From IMG/VR virus record IMGVR_UViG_3300009502_000090, positions 1 through 43,486 of that record: a stretch of 43,486 nucleotides of DNA. The stretch is one strand, 5' to 3'. A model generated the notes under the pieces. It was not told the origin of the DNA and ran no database searches. It saw nothing but the letters and a program-made list of their open reading frames with translations. Positions 14,603 to 23,324 of the stretch are shown in pieces (the stretch's first letter is position 1; each line of letters starts with the position of its first letter). This DNA is from a virus. The position numbers and the translations under genes are program-made.

Positions 14603-17600
14603 CTAGCTCTTGTTGAAGTCGATGGGGCAAGCACCACTGGCACAATCTAAATGGACACGGTCAACATCCTCTGCCAGCTTGGCGCTGATCTGACGGGAGA
14701 TGGCCTCGTACTCCGATTTGGTAACAGGGGTTTCGGGGAGATATTCATAGGCCGATCGGTCTTCGGTGAGGGGCATGACCGAGCACGCTTTGACGCCCGG
14801 TTGGTACTCCAGCAGCATTTCCTTGAGGTCTTCGGCGGAGACGATGGCTGGGTTGTATTTTAGCGAGTAGCTGATTTGGTTCGAGTGATCTGTTTGAAAC
14901 TGGTTTCCATGTTGATCACCACCCCGTAGCCAGTGGTTTTCAAGAAGACGCAGCCAAGCATACTGTTGCGCCGGAGTAGCCTCGGACGCCGTGACGATCA
15001 TGTCGTCGGGCAACAGCGTGGTCAGCACAGGGGTTGTTGGGAAGCCGATCACTGTCGTGCCGGTGTACGTGACCAGTTCCTTCGCAGGGTAGCCCTTGGC
15101 CTTGTATTCGGCCACCAAGGGGTCATCAGAGCGGAACTGAACCCAGCGAAGATACCGACGCTGACAAGGAAGATGGGCACCTTCGGAAAGGCCCCACAGT
15201 TTGCTGATCGTGCCACTGGGCTTGATAGTACGGTTGGTGTGCGGAATAGCCATCCCGAGCACCTTGGAATAGCTCTCGGCCTCTTCTTCAACAGCCCGAG
15301 CGAACCTGCTCAGGGTGATCCAGAACTGGGCCGAACGGCAGTGCGGGTTAGTGAAATCAGGGTTGATAAGCTCAATGAAGCCGCACCTGAAAAACTTGGC
15401 AGCGAACTCAAAGATGCCGGTCATCCCGACACCAATGCGGTTGGTGCGCCTCACTTCGTTGTTGTAAACGCTGTCCATGGTGTTGACCCGGATCAGTGCC
15501 CGCGTGGCGACACGGAATGCTTCCTCGGCCTCATCAAGACTTTCTGCGTGGTACGGGATGACATCACATAGCACACAGAAACCACCCAGGACTGAAAGGG
15601 TAACCTCGCCACAGTTGCTCACATCGTGCCCGCCGGACCAATAGGTGTGCGATGGTCCGTCAACCGTGATGTCAAATACCTCTTCCTCACCGATAAGATC
15701 GCGCTCAACGATGTCGAACGTGGTCTTAACCCGATGACCGCGAGGCCCATCACAGCGAGAAAGAGCCGCGAGCTTTTCGTTTTTGTACCCCTGGATGAAG
15801 CCAATCTTCTCAGCGAACACCAGAGCATTATGGGCGTTGACGTTGATGTCGTAGGACTGGCGGCTGGTGTACTCCCCATTCTCCCATTTAACGGACGACG
15901 ACTTGTTGGTGGTCCGGTATGAAACGATCCCAATAGACGAGAGCATCCACTGAACCTGAGCCGCAAGACCAGCAGAAGTTGTCTTGAGCGTCACCCGGCT
16001 TCCGCAGATTGATCCATTGGCTGAAAAGAGGCCACGAAGGAACGATGCCACCTCAGACGGCGTTCCGTACAGAAAGCGATCCGGGATAACACGCTCTGGC
16101 AGGTGGGGAAGCTCATCGTGGTCGATAGTCGTCTCGACCTTGAACGCTTTGCCTTTCTTGACAGAATGGTCACCAATGATCAGGTGCCCAACCTCAGAAG
16201 CGAAGTAGTCCTGGTCCCCCGCTCCGATGGTGAGATACACCTTATCATGGCTTGTCCGGTGTGCAGTCCCGTCTCCTATCATGAGACCATCCATGACAAA
16301 CTGGGCCAAGGGCTCAACCGAACCCAGAGGCCCGGCCAGCACGTCAATGCTATCCGCCTCCCCCGCCTCGATCTTGATGCCCCCAGAAACGACGCGGTGA
16401 TTTTCTGTGCCGACGAAAGCACCCGCGTTGGTCCGATACCAGTAAACAGGTTTCACGCCGGTCGCCTGCTTATTCACGACCGTCACCCACCCATCCTTGG
16501 ACCAAACCTTGTCCCCGATCTTGATTGCCCCCATGGTGCTTATACCATAAGGGGTAAGCACGGGCGCCCAAGCGGGCTGGCATGGGTTCACGATCATGCT
16601 GTAGGGGCTGAGGCGCACCCGGCGGGCAAGATCGGCCATCAGGTGAAGGGTTTCCCCGACGATGGGGTAGGTGTCGTTCCCGGCAAAGCTACCGTTGGCG
16701 ATGGTCTCCCACCCAGCCCAGTTCTCCACCAGCTTGTCCACGTTGATGATACCCGGCTCGCCGGTTCCGTCGCCGTAGGAGCACGAGATGATCAGGTCGA
16801 ATACCTTGCGCGCGTGCCGGGCGCTGGCACTGTGATAGAGCTTCTCGCCCTTCCGCAAGGCTAACAGCCCCCACGCTTCCTGGTCAAACAGGACGCTGTT
16901 GTTGGCGCTCCACAGGAAGGTTCCTGGCGCCGGCTTACCGAGGATAGCCAACTGATCACGGTAAAGGGCAACCTCAGTGGCGGTCAGACCCATGTATTCT
17001 ATGGGCCGCTTGCATTGGATGAACTCGAAGATGGCCGGGTCACGCCAATACATCGTGGCCATACGCGCCGAGCGACGGGCGCCTCCAACGAGGACGCACT
17101 CGGCGACCAAATGGTCGATCAGCATCGCCTGTTTCCAGGGCGTAATCCCGGCCCCCTTGAGGCTGGCGGCCTTGATTATGGCGTTCATCAGGGGAATGGG
17201 GCCAGAGGACGGGCGGTACTGCATTCCCCGGATGGGCTTGTTGCGTTCGCGCACGTCTGAGAAGTCGAGGATCAGGGTCTTGTTCTTGGCGGCCTTCGTG
17301 AAGGCCAGCACTTCCCACGTCTCGATTGCCTGCGCCCAGCCCTCACGGCTGTCAGGGACGCGGAACCAGATTACGTCGGGGTTGGTGCCCGGCGACCCAT
17401 ATTTATGGATGGCTTCGCGCCGACCATCATAGGCCGCGCCTGGGGTATAATCAGGGTGATCTTCGCTGAGGATGCAACGGAGGTGTGGAGCATTGTCAAA
17501 ATTGACGGCGATCATGTGGCTGCTGTAGTCCCGCCCAACACCACTGCCGGAAAGCAAAAGGCGAAAGAGTAAGAAAGTAGTCGCAGAAACGCTGCAATTA

Positions 17601-18016
17601 GTAAAGACTTCCTGCGGTCGGCCTGGCTGGCGGCTGTCCCCGTGTTGCAGATGGCGGCCACTCATGACCACCGTGCCGGCAAGCATAGCTTCGTACATCT
17701 TGAGGTAGTCGTCTTCACCCTCTTGAGTGAGGATAGTGTTGCCCCACGACACCCTCCTGGCAACCTCTTCCCAGGTCTCCCACCGGGTCTTCGGCTTCCG
17801 GCCTTTGAAACCGGCTTCATAATCGGTCTTGACCAGGAGATCAGCCGCTTCGGCAGCAGAAATCCAGGCTGGCGCGTCGGGGTCTTTGGGGTTGATCACG
17901 ACTTGCACACCCATCCCGGTGAGTTCATCGTTGTCGAGACGCTTGCGGAGGATGGTGCGCTCGGCCACCGCTCTCCCCATTCCAGGCTCGAAGTCCCGGA
18001 TGTTATTTTTCTTCAT
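14603..18016 (-). CDS. nrdJ: Class II (B12-dependent) ribonucleotide reductase containing an intein
   Basis: 1137 residues translated, about 814 after removal of the 323-residue intein. It reduces ribonucleotides using adenosylcobalamin, with no small subunit; none is visible. TNCSVS (140-145) and a later GGFCVLC give candidate redox cysteines, YGDGTGEPGIINVDK and KPSGTISKL are conserved barrel motifs, and the C-terminal CASGAC resembles the shuttle cysteine pair. Splicing recreates NPCGE, the thiyl-radical cysteine motif. ATG 18016 follows GAGGGACCACAAC. It has its own promoter at 18054-18082. Monomeric triphosphate-type (RTPR-like) is favoured; substrate level is not shown by sequence. Confidence 0.9.
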   Translation of the reverse strand: MKKNNIRDFEPGMGRAVAERTILRKRLDNDELTGMGVQVVINPKDPDAPAWISAAEAADLLVKTDYEAGFKGRKPKTRWETWEEVARRVSWGNTILTQEGEDDYLKMYEAMLAGTVVMSGRHLQHGDSRQPGRPQEVFTNCSVSATTFLLFRLLLSGSGVGRDYSSHMIAVNFDNAPHLRCILSEDHPDYTPGAAYDGRREAIHKYGSPGTNPDVIWFRVPDSREGWAQAIETWEVLAFTKAAKNKTLILDFSDVRERNKPIRGMQYRPSSGPIPLMNAIIKAASLKGAGITPWKQAMLIDHLVAECVLVGGARRSARMATMYWRDPAIFEFIQCKRPIEYMGLTATEVALYRDQLAILGKPAPGTFLWSANNSVLFDQEAWGLLALRKGEKLYHSASARHARKVFDLIISCSYGDGTGEPGIINVDKLVENWAGWETIANGSFAGNDTYPIVGETLHLMADLARRVRLSPYSMIVNPCQPAWAPVLTPYGISTMGAIKIGDKVWSKDGWVTVVNKQATGVKPVYWYRTNAGAFVGTENHRVVSGGIKIEAGEADSIDVLAGPLGSVEPLAQFVMDGLMIGDGTAHRTSHDKVYLTIGAGDQDYFASEVGHLIIGDHSVKKGKAFKVETTIDHDELPHLPERVIPDRFLYGTPSEVASFLRGLFSANGSICGSRVTLKTTSAGLAAQVQWMLSSIGIVSYRTTNKSSSVKWENGEYTSRQSYDINVNAHNALVFAEKIGFIQGYKNEKLAALSRCDGPRGHRVKTTFDIVERDLIGEEEVFDITVDGPSHTYWSGGHDVSNCGEVTLSVLGGFCVLCDVIPYHAESLDEAEEAFRVATRALIRVNTMDSVYNNEVRRTNRIGVGMTGIFEFAAKFFRCGFIELINPDFTNPHCRSAQFWITLSRFARAVEEEAESYSKVLGMAIPHTNRTIKPSGTISKLWGLSEGAHLPCQRRYLRWVQFRSDDPLVAEYKAKGYPAKELVTYTGTTVIGFPTTPVLTTLLPDDMIVTASEATPAQQYAWLRLLENHWLRGGDQHGNQFQTDHSNQISYSLKYNPAIVSAEDLKEMLLEYQPGVKACSVMPLTEDRSAYEYLPETPVTKSEYEAISRQISAKLAEDVDRVHLDCASGACPIDFNKS
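15614..16582 (-). other. Intein immediately before the reductase catalytic cysteine
   Basis: Residues 479-801. It begins with Cys1 (CQPAWAPVLTPYG) and ends SGGHDVSN; the next extein residue is Cys of CGEVTLS. The penultimate residue is Ser, not the common His. Two dodecapeptide-like motifs (GLMIGDGTAH and GLFSANGSIC) indicate a LAGLIDADG endonuclease. After splicing, NP joins CGE, so the catalytic Cys is also the +1 splicing nucleophile. Confidence 0.9.
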
Positions 18017-18053
18017 GTTGTGGTCCCTCAGAGTGCCAAGCCCCAAGCTATAG

Positions 18054-18082
18054 TATATAGGCACTTTAGTGGCTTGTGTCCA
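18054..18082 (-). promoter_or_regulatory. Putative promoter TGGACA-N17-TATATA for the reductase
   Basis: Minus-strand -35 TGGACA (18082-18077) and -10 TATATA (18059-18054); TATACT two bases further is an alternative. The -35 lies in the 3' end of the preceding 70-residue gene. Confidence 0.6.
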
Positions 18083-18278
18083 GCGGCGTTGAAAGTGACG
18101 ACATGTGAAATTTGTACGTCCGCACCGCGTGGCGTAAATCGTTGTTTATCGATTGCAACTCCTGGGAGGAGGCCCCACCCTCCACTGCTTTGTCAAGTCT
18201 CAACACAGCAGCGACCAGAGCTTCCTTGGATAGCTCACAATTCTTGGTGAGGTGGATCGGAACACGCACGACATCCAT
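18066..18278 (-). CDS. Hypothetical 70-residue protein
   Basis: The ATG at 18278 follows GGAGGGTCCG, the same ribosome binding site block as the gene at 14540; a TTG at 18290 is less likely. The helical sequence (LSKEALVAAVLRLDKAVEGG, then LQSINNDLRHAVRTYKF) suggests a small coiled protein. Family unknown. It follows a strong terminator, so it must be transcribed by leakage or from an unseen promoter. Confidence 0.6.
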   Translation of the reverse strand: MDVVRVPIHLTKNCELSKEALVAAVLRLDKAVEGGASSQELQSINNDLRHAVRTYKFHMSSLSTPLDTSH

Positions 18279-18286
18279 CGGACCCT

Positions 18287-18318
18287 CCAAAAAAAAGGGG
18301 AGGTGTTAGCCTCCCCTT
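18287..18318 (-). terminator. Strong rho-independent terminator
   Basis: Minus strand: stem AAGGGGAGG/CCTCCCCTT (9 bp) with loop CTAACA, followed by a run of T. It ends the transcript of the 495-residue gene, 21 bases after its stop. This is the best classic terminator in the window. Confidence 0.85.
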
Positions 18319-18338
18319 GCCCATTCGATGCGGCATCG

Positions 18339-19826
18339 TCATGCGTTGACGGTTTCCTGATCTTCGTCCTCAACTTCGGACATCGGGACCGCCGTGATGC
18401 GAACGTCGTGGATCAGTTCAATCTCACGGATTTGATCAGCCAGCGGGCGGACGACGCCGCTATTGGCAAGGCTTGCCCAGTCGTTGACGATGTATTTGAA
18501 CACCATGACGATCTGCTCGCGAGTGAAGTTCTCAACAAGGGCGTCAACCCCAGCCTTGGGCGCTGCGGTCTCAAGGGCACCCTTGAACAGTGCGGCCTCG
18601 TCACCCGTGACGGTAAAGGCCACCTTGAACTTGGCAACCTGTTCGTCTTCTGTGACACCGCCCGCCTTAATCCTTCCGATCTCAACGACCAAGTTGGGGC
18701 GGGAAAGCTGGGCGCCGATCTCGCACAACTCATCATAGTTCAGCTTGAGCAACTCGTCATTGAGGTCGAGGAACTTGGTCGCCTTGCTCCAGCCGACCTT
18801 AGCCAGCTTGGTGTAGTCAAGTCCGAGCACCTGAATGCGCTTGTAGAGTTTGATCAGGTACATTGCCCTACGGTAGCTGCAACCGACTGCCTCGTCACAG
18901 AATTTGACGAAGCCTTCCGCCCCCTTGTACTTATCCTCTTCCTTGTAGGAGCCAGTCCGCTCGATTTCGTACAGGATACCGCCGAGCGTGTAGAACTGCA
19001 ACTCGATGTCTTGGTGCGTCTTGATCGCCGCGTTGAGCATATCGCCGCTTTCCAGTGCGGCACGAACTGCGTCAATCGGCTGGACGTAAACGCCGCCTTC
19101 ATCCTTGACCGCATCGGTGGTATCGGGGGGCTCCGGGACTTCAACCGGGATGTCCGCCTCTTCACCAAGGACAACGTCGGCCAGGGTCCAAGTGCTTTTC
19201 GGTTCGCTGTTTCCGTTTGTCATCCGCTCACTTTCGTTGTCGATCACATTGGTGGGAGTATTCACGGTTTCCACTTCCGCGTCAACTGTGGGCTCTTCAC
19301 TGATCTCCTGTACCGGGATGGCCTCCGGTTCTGCAACCGGTACTTCGGCCGCAACAGGTTCGACCGTAACTGCGGGCTCAGGAGCCGCCACAGGGGTTTC
19401 AAGTGCAAGTTCCGGCTCCGGGGTGACGACCGGCTCGGCAGCTTTGGCCTTTCCAGCCTTGGGCTTGGTAGCGGCTTTGACCTTCTCAGCCTTGGGCTTG
19501 GCAGCCTTTTTGACCTTATCCTCACCCTCAATCTGAATTGGAAACTCTTCCTCACTCGCGAACGGGGTTTGATCGCTGGAGAGAACGAACTCCTTGGGGA
19601 ACACTGGGTCGCTAATGCGCTCGATGACGCCTTTTTCGTCGGGTCCGAAGCGGTCAGAGTGCGCTTTGAAGCCCATTGGTTGAGAGGGATCATTCGGTTC
19701 GTAAAAACCGAAGATGCGGAGGCGTTCACCAACTTCCAGCAACGGGTCCATCGTCAGATCGACGTACCCGGTAAACTGGACGTATTTGCCGATCAAGTCC
19801 TGATCGGGCTGTTTCTTAGCGGCCAT
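18339..19826 (-). CDS. 495-residue protein with low-complexity linker
   Basis: An N-terminal domain (about 1-100, IGKYVQFTGYVDLTMDPLLE) is joined by a Lys/Ala-rich then Pro/Glu/Val-rich linker (about 105-190) to a helical C-terminal domain (about 230-495; YRRAMYLIKLYKRIQVLGLD, SKATKFLDLNDELLKL). No family recognised. The linker suggests two independent modules. ATG follows AAGGAGCAACCTATC, and a strong terminator ends the gene. It sits downstream of the resolvase/nuclease group, so a DNA-metabolism role is possible but not shown. Confidence 0.7.
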   Translation of the reverse strand: MAAKKQPDQDLIGKYVQFTGYVDLTMDPLLEVGERLRIFGFYEPNDPSQPMGFKAHSDRFGPDEKGVIERISDPVFPKEFVLSSDQTPFASEEEFPIQIEGEDKVKKAAKPKAEKVKAATKPKAGKAKAAEPVVTPEPELALETPVAAPEPAVTVEPVAAEVPVAEPEAIPVQEISEEPTVDAEVETVNTPTNVIDNESERMTNGNSEPKSTWTLADVVLGEEADIPVEVPEPPDTTDAVKDEGGVYVQPIDAVRAALESGDMLNAAIKTHQDIELQFYTLGGILYEIERTGSYKEEDKYKGAEGFVKFCDEAVGCSYRRAMYLIKLYKRIQVLGLDYTKLAKVGWSKATKFLDLNDELLKLNYDELCEIGAQLSRPNLVVEIGRIKAGGVTEDEQVAKFKVAFTVTGDEAALFKGALETAAPKAGVDALVENFTREQIVMVFKYIVNDWASLANSGVVRPLADQIREIELIHDVRITAVPMSEVEDEDQETVNA

Positions 19827-19853
19827 GATAGGTTGCTCCTTGTTGCCCCGAGT

Positions 19854-19867
19854 TGAAACCGGTTTCA
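19854..19867. promoter_or_regulatory. Palindrome copy 5: TGAAACCGGTTTCA
   Basis: Exact copy. Its minus-strand TGA is the stop codon of the RuvC-like gene, and it sits 28 bases before the start of the 495-residue gene. Confidence 0.75.
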
Positions 19868-20458
19868 GGCCGGTGACTTGACTGGCAAGCGTTCACATGC
19901 CCTAGAGATAGCCTCATGGACTTCGGATTTCAATGAGAAAACGTCTGGGAAATGAAGGGCAGCCCCTAAAAGGGCCAGACCGGATGCGTCGGCCTCGTTG
20001 TTGTTTTCAACGTCAACTCCCCATCGTTTGAACAGCCCCTTGCTTACGGCACCCTTATCTGCGTTGCCGGTGCCCGTTGCAAACTTCTTCAGTACGTTCG
20101 GCGGAACGACAACGGCGTTGGGGATAACACTCTCGAAGAGCAATACGCGGATAACCCCACCAAGCTCACCAAGCGAGTGTGCCTGGGACTTGGCCCCGTA
20201 GGCATAGCCCTCAATTGCGACCACCAGGGGGTTGCCTGTGCGAAGCACTGCCCCTATCCGCTCCTTAAACCACGCGAGGCGGCAAAAGTCCCCCCGGGGA
20301 CAGGTCTTGGTCGGCATAGGGGGCGACGCAGTGATGGTGACAAGATCACTGCCCTTGAGTAAAGCGAGGCCAGTGGCCGTTAAGGACGGGTCGATGCCCA
20401 TAATTACAACTCCATCCGGCAGCGTGATCCCGAGCTTGCACATATTCCCGCGTGACAT
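19865..20458 (-). CDS. RuvC-like Holliday junction resolvase
   Basis: 197 residues from ATG 20458, which follows GAGGGTACT and comes just after the previous stop. The RNase H-fold pattern is present: MGIDPSLTATGLAL (Asp23), VAIEGYAYG, and a C-terminal NEADASGLALLGA acidic site. RuvC enzymes cut four-way junctions. Here it probably resolves recombination intermediates before packaging. It sits with a RecB/Cas4-like nuclease and the RecA-like gene. Confidence 0.8.
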   Translation of the reverse strand: MSRGNMCKLGITLPDGVVIMGIDPSLTATGLALLKGSDLVTITASPPMPTKTCPRGDFCRLAWFKERIGAVLRTGNPLVVAIEGYAYGAKSQAHSLGELGGVIRVLLFESVIPNAVVVPPNVLKKFATGTGNADKGAVSKGLFKRWGVDVENNNEADASGLALLGAALHFPDVFSLKSEVHEAISRACERLPVKSPA

Positions 20459-20465
20459 AGTACCC

Positions 20466-21371
20466 TCACAGGTTAAAGCATCGCACACACTGCGAGCAAC
20501 TTTTGGCTGTTGAAAGTTGAGGGTTGGCACACGTCCGATGTGGCAAAGTCTCATTGGCAACGGCATCCCTTACCCGGCCAGCAAGCACGAGCGCACCGTC
20601 TAGCTCTGCCTGAAGCTGTGGGGTAGTCGCGTCGATTTGGTATTCCTTATAAGGGCTTTCCTTGCGAGTGAACTGGTAGTCTTTGGTCGCGACAATGACT
20701 ATGACCTTGTCGTTGACCCGGTAGCCCTTGCGTTGGAGGATGCGGCGATACATGCACGCCTGAAACCGGTGGTCCCCCTTCGGGCTCTTCAACTCCTTCC
20801 ACTCCTTCGCGTTCATAGATTTGATCTCGACAACGATGATGCTGCCATCGCTCCATATCAGAGGAAGGTCAGGATGGCCTTGGACGCCGTATTCATCATC
20901 GATCAAATCCCATTCCTGATAGATGTCTCGTTCTTTTTTGCATACCGGGCATATGGGGCGGTCCATCGGGAAGGTCCCCTCGAAGGTGGCCGCTCCGCAT
21001 GGGCAGGTCCACTTGCCAAGCACCTTCGACGGGCCGTGCGCCCGGATGATATTGTCCCGGATATGGGCTTCCACCGCACGCCCGATCTTCCACACGATGC
21101 GGTCGAAGCCGCTCACCTGATTGTAGACAGGCGCCCCGTCGTTGAACCGCCTCATCAGCACCGCCGACCGTTCACATACCCCTATCAGGCTGGAGACGTG
21201 CATGTTCGACCCGGCATTGGTCGCACGTTTGGCTTCTGGGAGGTTGTCGCTCTTTGTCAGGAGCTTGGTCAGTAGCTCCTCGGGGATGCGGTTGGCATCC
21301 CTCTGGGGCAGACCGGTCCCGAACCCTTGAACGGCAGCGAGCTTCTGAGTTGCGCGGGTCAGGAGGGACAT
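20466..21371 (-). CDS. PD-(D/E)XK nuclease, Cas4/RecB-like
   Basis: 301 residues. The nuclease core shows GHPDLPLIWSDG followed by IIVVEIKSM, a PD...ExK site. Upstream is a CPCG...CPVC zinc-finger-like insertion. The C-terminus ends with a cysteine cluster (SCSQCVRC, plus an earlier Cys) that resembles the iron-sulfur ligands of Cas4/AddB-type nucleases. The family degrades or trims DNA ends. The likely role is recombination or host DNA turnover. The preceding gene overlaps its start by 13 bases, suggesting coupling. Confidence 0.8.
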   Translation of the reverse strand: MSLLTRATQKLAAVQGFGTGLPQRDANRIPEELLTKLLTKSDNLPEAKRATNAGSNMHVSSLIGVCERSAVLMRRFNDGAPVYNQVSGFDRIVWKIGRAVEAHIRDNIIRAHGPSKVLGKWTCPCGAATFEGTFPMDRPICPVCKKERDIYQEWDLIDDEYGVQGHPDLPLIWSDGSIIVVEIKSMNAKEWKELKSPKGDHRFQACMYRRILQRKGYRVNDKVIVIVATKDYQFTRKESPYKEYQIDATTPQLQAELDGALVLAGRVRDAVANETLPHRTCANPQLSTAKSCSQCVRCFNL

Positions 21372-21721
21372 CTTGTTCTCGCTATCTCAAGAATGGTGTC
21401 TAGTGCGCTCTCCGGAAGTATGACAAAGGAAGTACCGTCGCCAAATTCGATTGCCATACAGGGTATCTCAAGAGTACCAGCCACCGCGTTGGTTATATTT
21501 GATATATGTTCCGTGGTGACGGTAAATGAAAGGTGTTTCGTGGTCTTGGCTTCAATTCTCATGACGCCCTTAACCCGAACATCACCCTTCACCGTTTTGT
21601 TACCGGACCCGGGTGTCTGCCGGCCCCCTGTCCTCTTCGCGATCTCCTTTTCCTGCTGCTTTGCTCGGAGGTGCGATGGTGACAGGTTGCCTTGCAGGCA
21701 CTTAGGCTCCTTTAGAGCCAT
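21359..21721 (-). CDS. Small PD-(D/E)XK-like protein, possible resolvase
   Basis: 120 residues from ATG 21721, ten bases inside the end of the RecA-like gene; there is no clear ribosome binding site, so coupling is assumed. After a basic helix (RAKQQEKEIAKRTGG) comes GDVRVKGVMRIEAKTT, which has the D...ExK arrangement of small Holliday-junction-resolvase-like nucleases. The remainder (IPCMAIEFGDG) fits the core strand order. The assignment is by motif and neighbourhood only. Confidence 0.55.
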   Translation of the reverse strand: MALKEPKCLQGNLSPSHLRAKQQEKEIAKRTGGRQTPGSGNKTVKGDVRVKGVMRIEAKTTKHLSFTVTTEHISNITNAVAGTLEIPCMAIEFGDGTSFVILPESALDTILEIARTRCPS

Positions 21722-22836
21722 TGGTTGGTGTAACCGCACTTGATCCGCTGGAGACGGATCAATTCGGTCTTCATGGTCTCGAACGCCACCGGGTTGGCAT
21801 ACCACCAGTCGATGATGTCCTGGTGAGTGCGGAAGATCAGCACTTCACCGGTTGACGGGTCAATGGCACCGTCCACCGTGTACTTGCCGGCCGAGCCGCC
21901 CAGGAAGCCCGCGTCCTTTGCGAAGCCCTTGACGGTCTCACCTTCGTCAATGAAACCGGCTGCAAACTTGCCATCGCGGTTGCGGCAAAGGGTGAAGTCC
22001 CCAGCCGTGATGGAGCCACCGATTTTGGTTTTCTTGACTTCGATGCTGTGATCGTTGTGATCAGCAACCTCACGGCCCTGGCTGTCTTTACCCATGACTT
22101 CCTTGGACTTTTTCAATTCAAGGGACAGGGAAATGGCGTAGTCCTTGGCCTTGCCACCAGGGATTGACCGGGGGTCGCCGAACACCAAGCCGACCTTCAT
22201 GCGGTACTGATTGATCATCAGCAGGGTGGGCAGGAAACCCGCACGGCGACCTTCGTTGCAGGCGTTGACCGCCTTGACGATAAACCGGCCCATCAGACGG
22301 GCTTGCTCACCCATACTGTCGTTGCCAGCCGAGCGTTCGATTTCCTTTTTCGGAACCAAGGCAGGCAAGCTATCAAGGATGACCAGGGACACGTCACGGG
22401 AGCGCAGCAACTCGTCCGTGGCATCCACACCGGCTTCGCCATCAGGCGGGCGGACGAGGATCAGGCGGCTGTTGTCAACACCGTGACAAGCGGCCCACTC
22501 CGTGTCCCAAGTGCCTTCAGGCTCAACGCAGGCAACATACATGTCGGGGAACATGCGCTGTGCCGATGCTGCCGCCCGCATGGAGAGCAGGGTTTTGCCA
22601 GCAGCGGGCATGCCTAGCACCTGAGTAATCAGGCCACGCGGGATGCCGCCAAGGGTCGCCATGTCGGCAACGAAAATGCCGGTCGGAATGTGCTTACGGG
22701 GTGGAAGGTTGCCGGCCATCACGAAGACACCATCACCGCAACGCTTGGCGAGGGCATCCTTGAGATTTTTCAGGCTATCGGGCAGGACCAGGGGTCCTGG
22801 TTCTGTGGGTGCGGTGCGCTGGCGGATCTCAGCCAT
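21712..22836 (-). CDS. RecA-like recombinase
   Basis: 374 residues from ATG 22836 (GGAGGACAGACC upstream); it overlaps the preceding stop by eight bases. Walker A is GMPAAGKT (75-82), and LVILDSLPALVPKKEIE forms Walker B with a RecA-type continuation. LLMINQYRMKVGL matches the loop L1/L2 region, and GDPRSIPGGKAKDYAISLSL is typical of RecA/UvsX. It catalyses strand exchange on ssDNA. A UvsW-like helicase, SSB and resolvases nearby complete a phage recombination set. Confidence 0.9.
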   Translation of the reverse strand: MAEIRQRTAPTEPGPLVLPDSLKNLKDALAKRCGDGVFVMAGNLPPRKHIPTGIFVADMATLGGIPRGLITQVLGMPAAGKTLLSMRAAASAQRMFPDMYVACVEPEGTWDTEWAACHGVDNSRLILVRPPDGEAGVDATDELLRSRDVSLVILDSLPALVPKKEIERSAGNDSMGEQARLMGRFIVKAVNACNEGRRAGFLPTLLMINQYRMKVGLVFGDPRSIPGGKAKDYAISLSLELKKSKEVMGKDSQGREVADHNDHSIEVKKTKIGGSITAGDFTLCRNRDGKFAAGFIDEGETVKGFAKDAGFLGGSAGKYTVDGAIDPSTGEVLIFRTHQDIIDWWYANPVAFETMKTELIRLQRIKCGYTNQWL

Positions 22837-23194
22837 TGGTCTGTCCTCCATCGTCAAGCTCGCTCTCGATTTTGGCGCAGACCCAATCGGCGGCCTGATT
22901 GTATGTGTGCTCAATTTCGCCGGGTACGGCGTAGCACGGTAAGTCAAGGCTAACTTCGACCTTGACAGAGTTGTAATCACCCAGGTTGCGAGTAGTGCTG
23001 CTGCTGATTTTAACCCGGGCTATTGGGCCGTTAAACCAGGGGACCGTGATCGTATCGAGGTCTTCTTTCTCGAAGATCAGTTTCCCCATGTTAAACCGAC
23101 CACGCTTGACGGTAATGAACCCCTCGGCCCCTTCAACGTCAAGTATCCGAGCCGGTGGTGCTTTTACCGGCGCTTTTCGTTCCCGCAGTGCCAT
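22829..23194 (-). CDS. Hypothetical 121-residue protein upstream of RecA-like gene
   Basis: ATG 23194 follows GGGAGAAGC; longer frames to 23356 lack support. The beta-rich middle (GFITVKRGRFNMGKLIFE, then YNSVKVEVSLDLPCYAVPG) and a helical C-terminus suggest a single compact domain. I recognise no named family. Tight overlap with the RecA-like gene suggests a recombination accessory role. Confidence 0.65.
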   Translation of the reverse strand: MALRERKAPVKAPPARILDVEGAEGFITVKRGRFNMGKLIFEKEDLDTITVPWFNGPIARVKISSSTTRNLGDYNSVKVEVSLDLPCYAVPGEIEHTYNQAADWVCAKIESELDDGGQTNG

Positions 23195-23324
23195 TTTGCT
23201 TCTCCCGTCTTTTCCTTTGGTCGCTCTTAGCGCGACGGCGTTCTTTGAGACGGAAGGCGAGGTCGTTCTTGTACTTGTCTCGTCTTCTTTGGTTATAAAG
23301 AGGCCCCCAATAGTAATCAGACAT
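23139..23324 (-). CDS. Small basic protein, 61 residues
   Basis: The start ATGTCTGA overlaps the stop of the helicase gene, and GGAGCG lies upstream, a pattern of translational coupling. The protein is very rich in Lys and Arg (RLKERRRAKSDQRKRREKQ). It overlaps the next gene start by 56 bases. It may bind nucleic acid; no family is evident. Confidence 0.5.
   Translation of the reverse strand: MSDYYWGPLYNQRRRDKYKNDLAFRLKERRRAKSDQRKRREKQNGTAGTKSAGKSTTGSDT

Noticed and set aside
7902-18016. tRNA genes in the minus-strand block
   Set aside because: No cloverleaf with a GTTCRA-type arm was recognised by eye; a dedicated scan would be needed to exclude them.
18252-19856. 534-residue plus-strand open frame
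   Set aside because: It is antisense to the 495-residue minus-strand gene, has low-complexity Leu/Gly stretches and no ribosome binding site.
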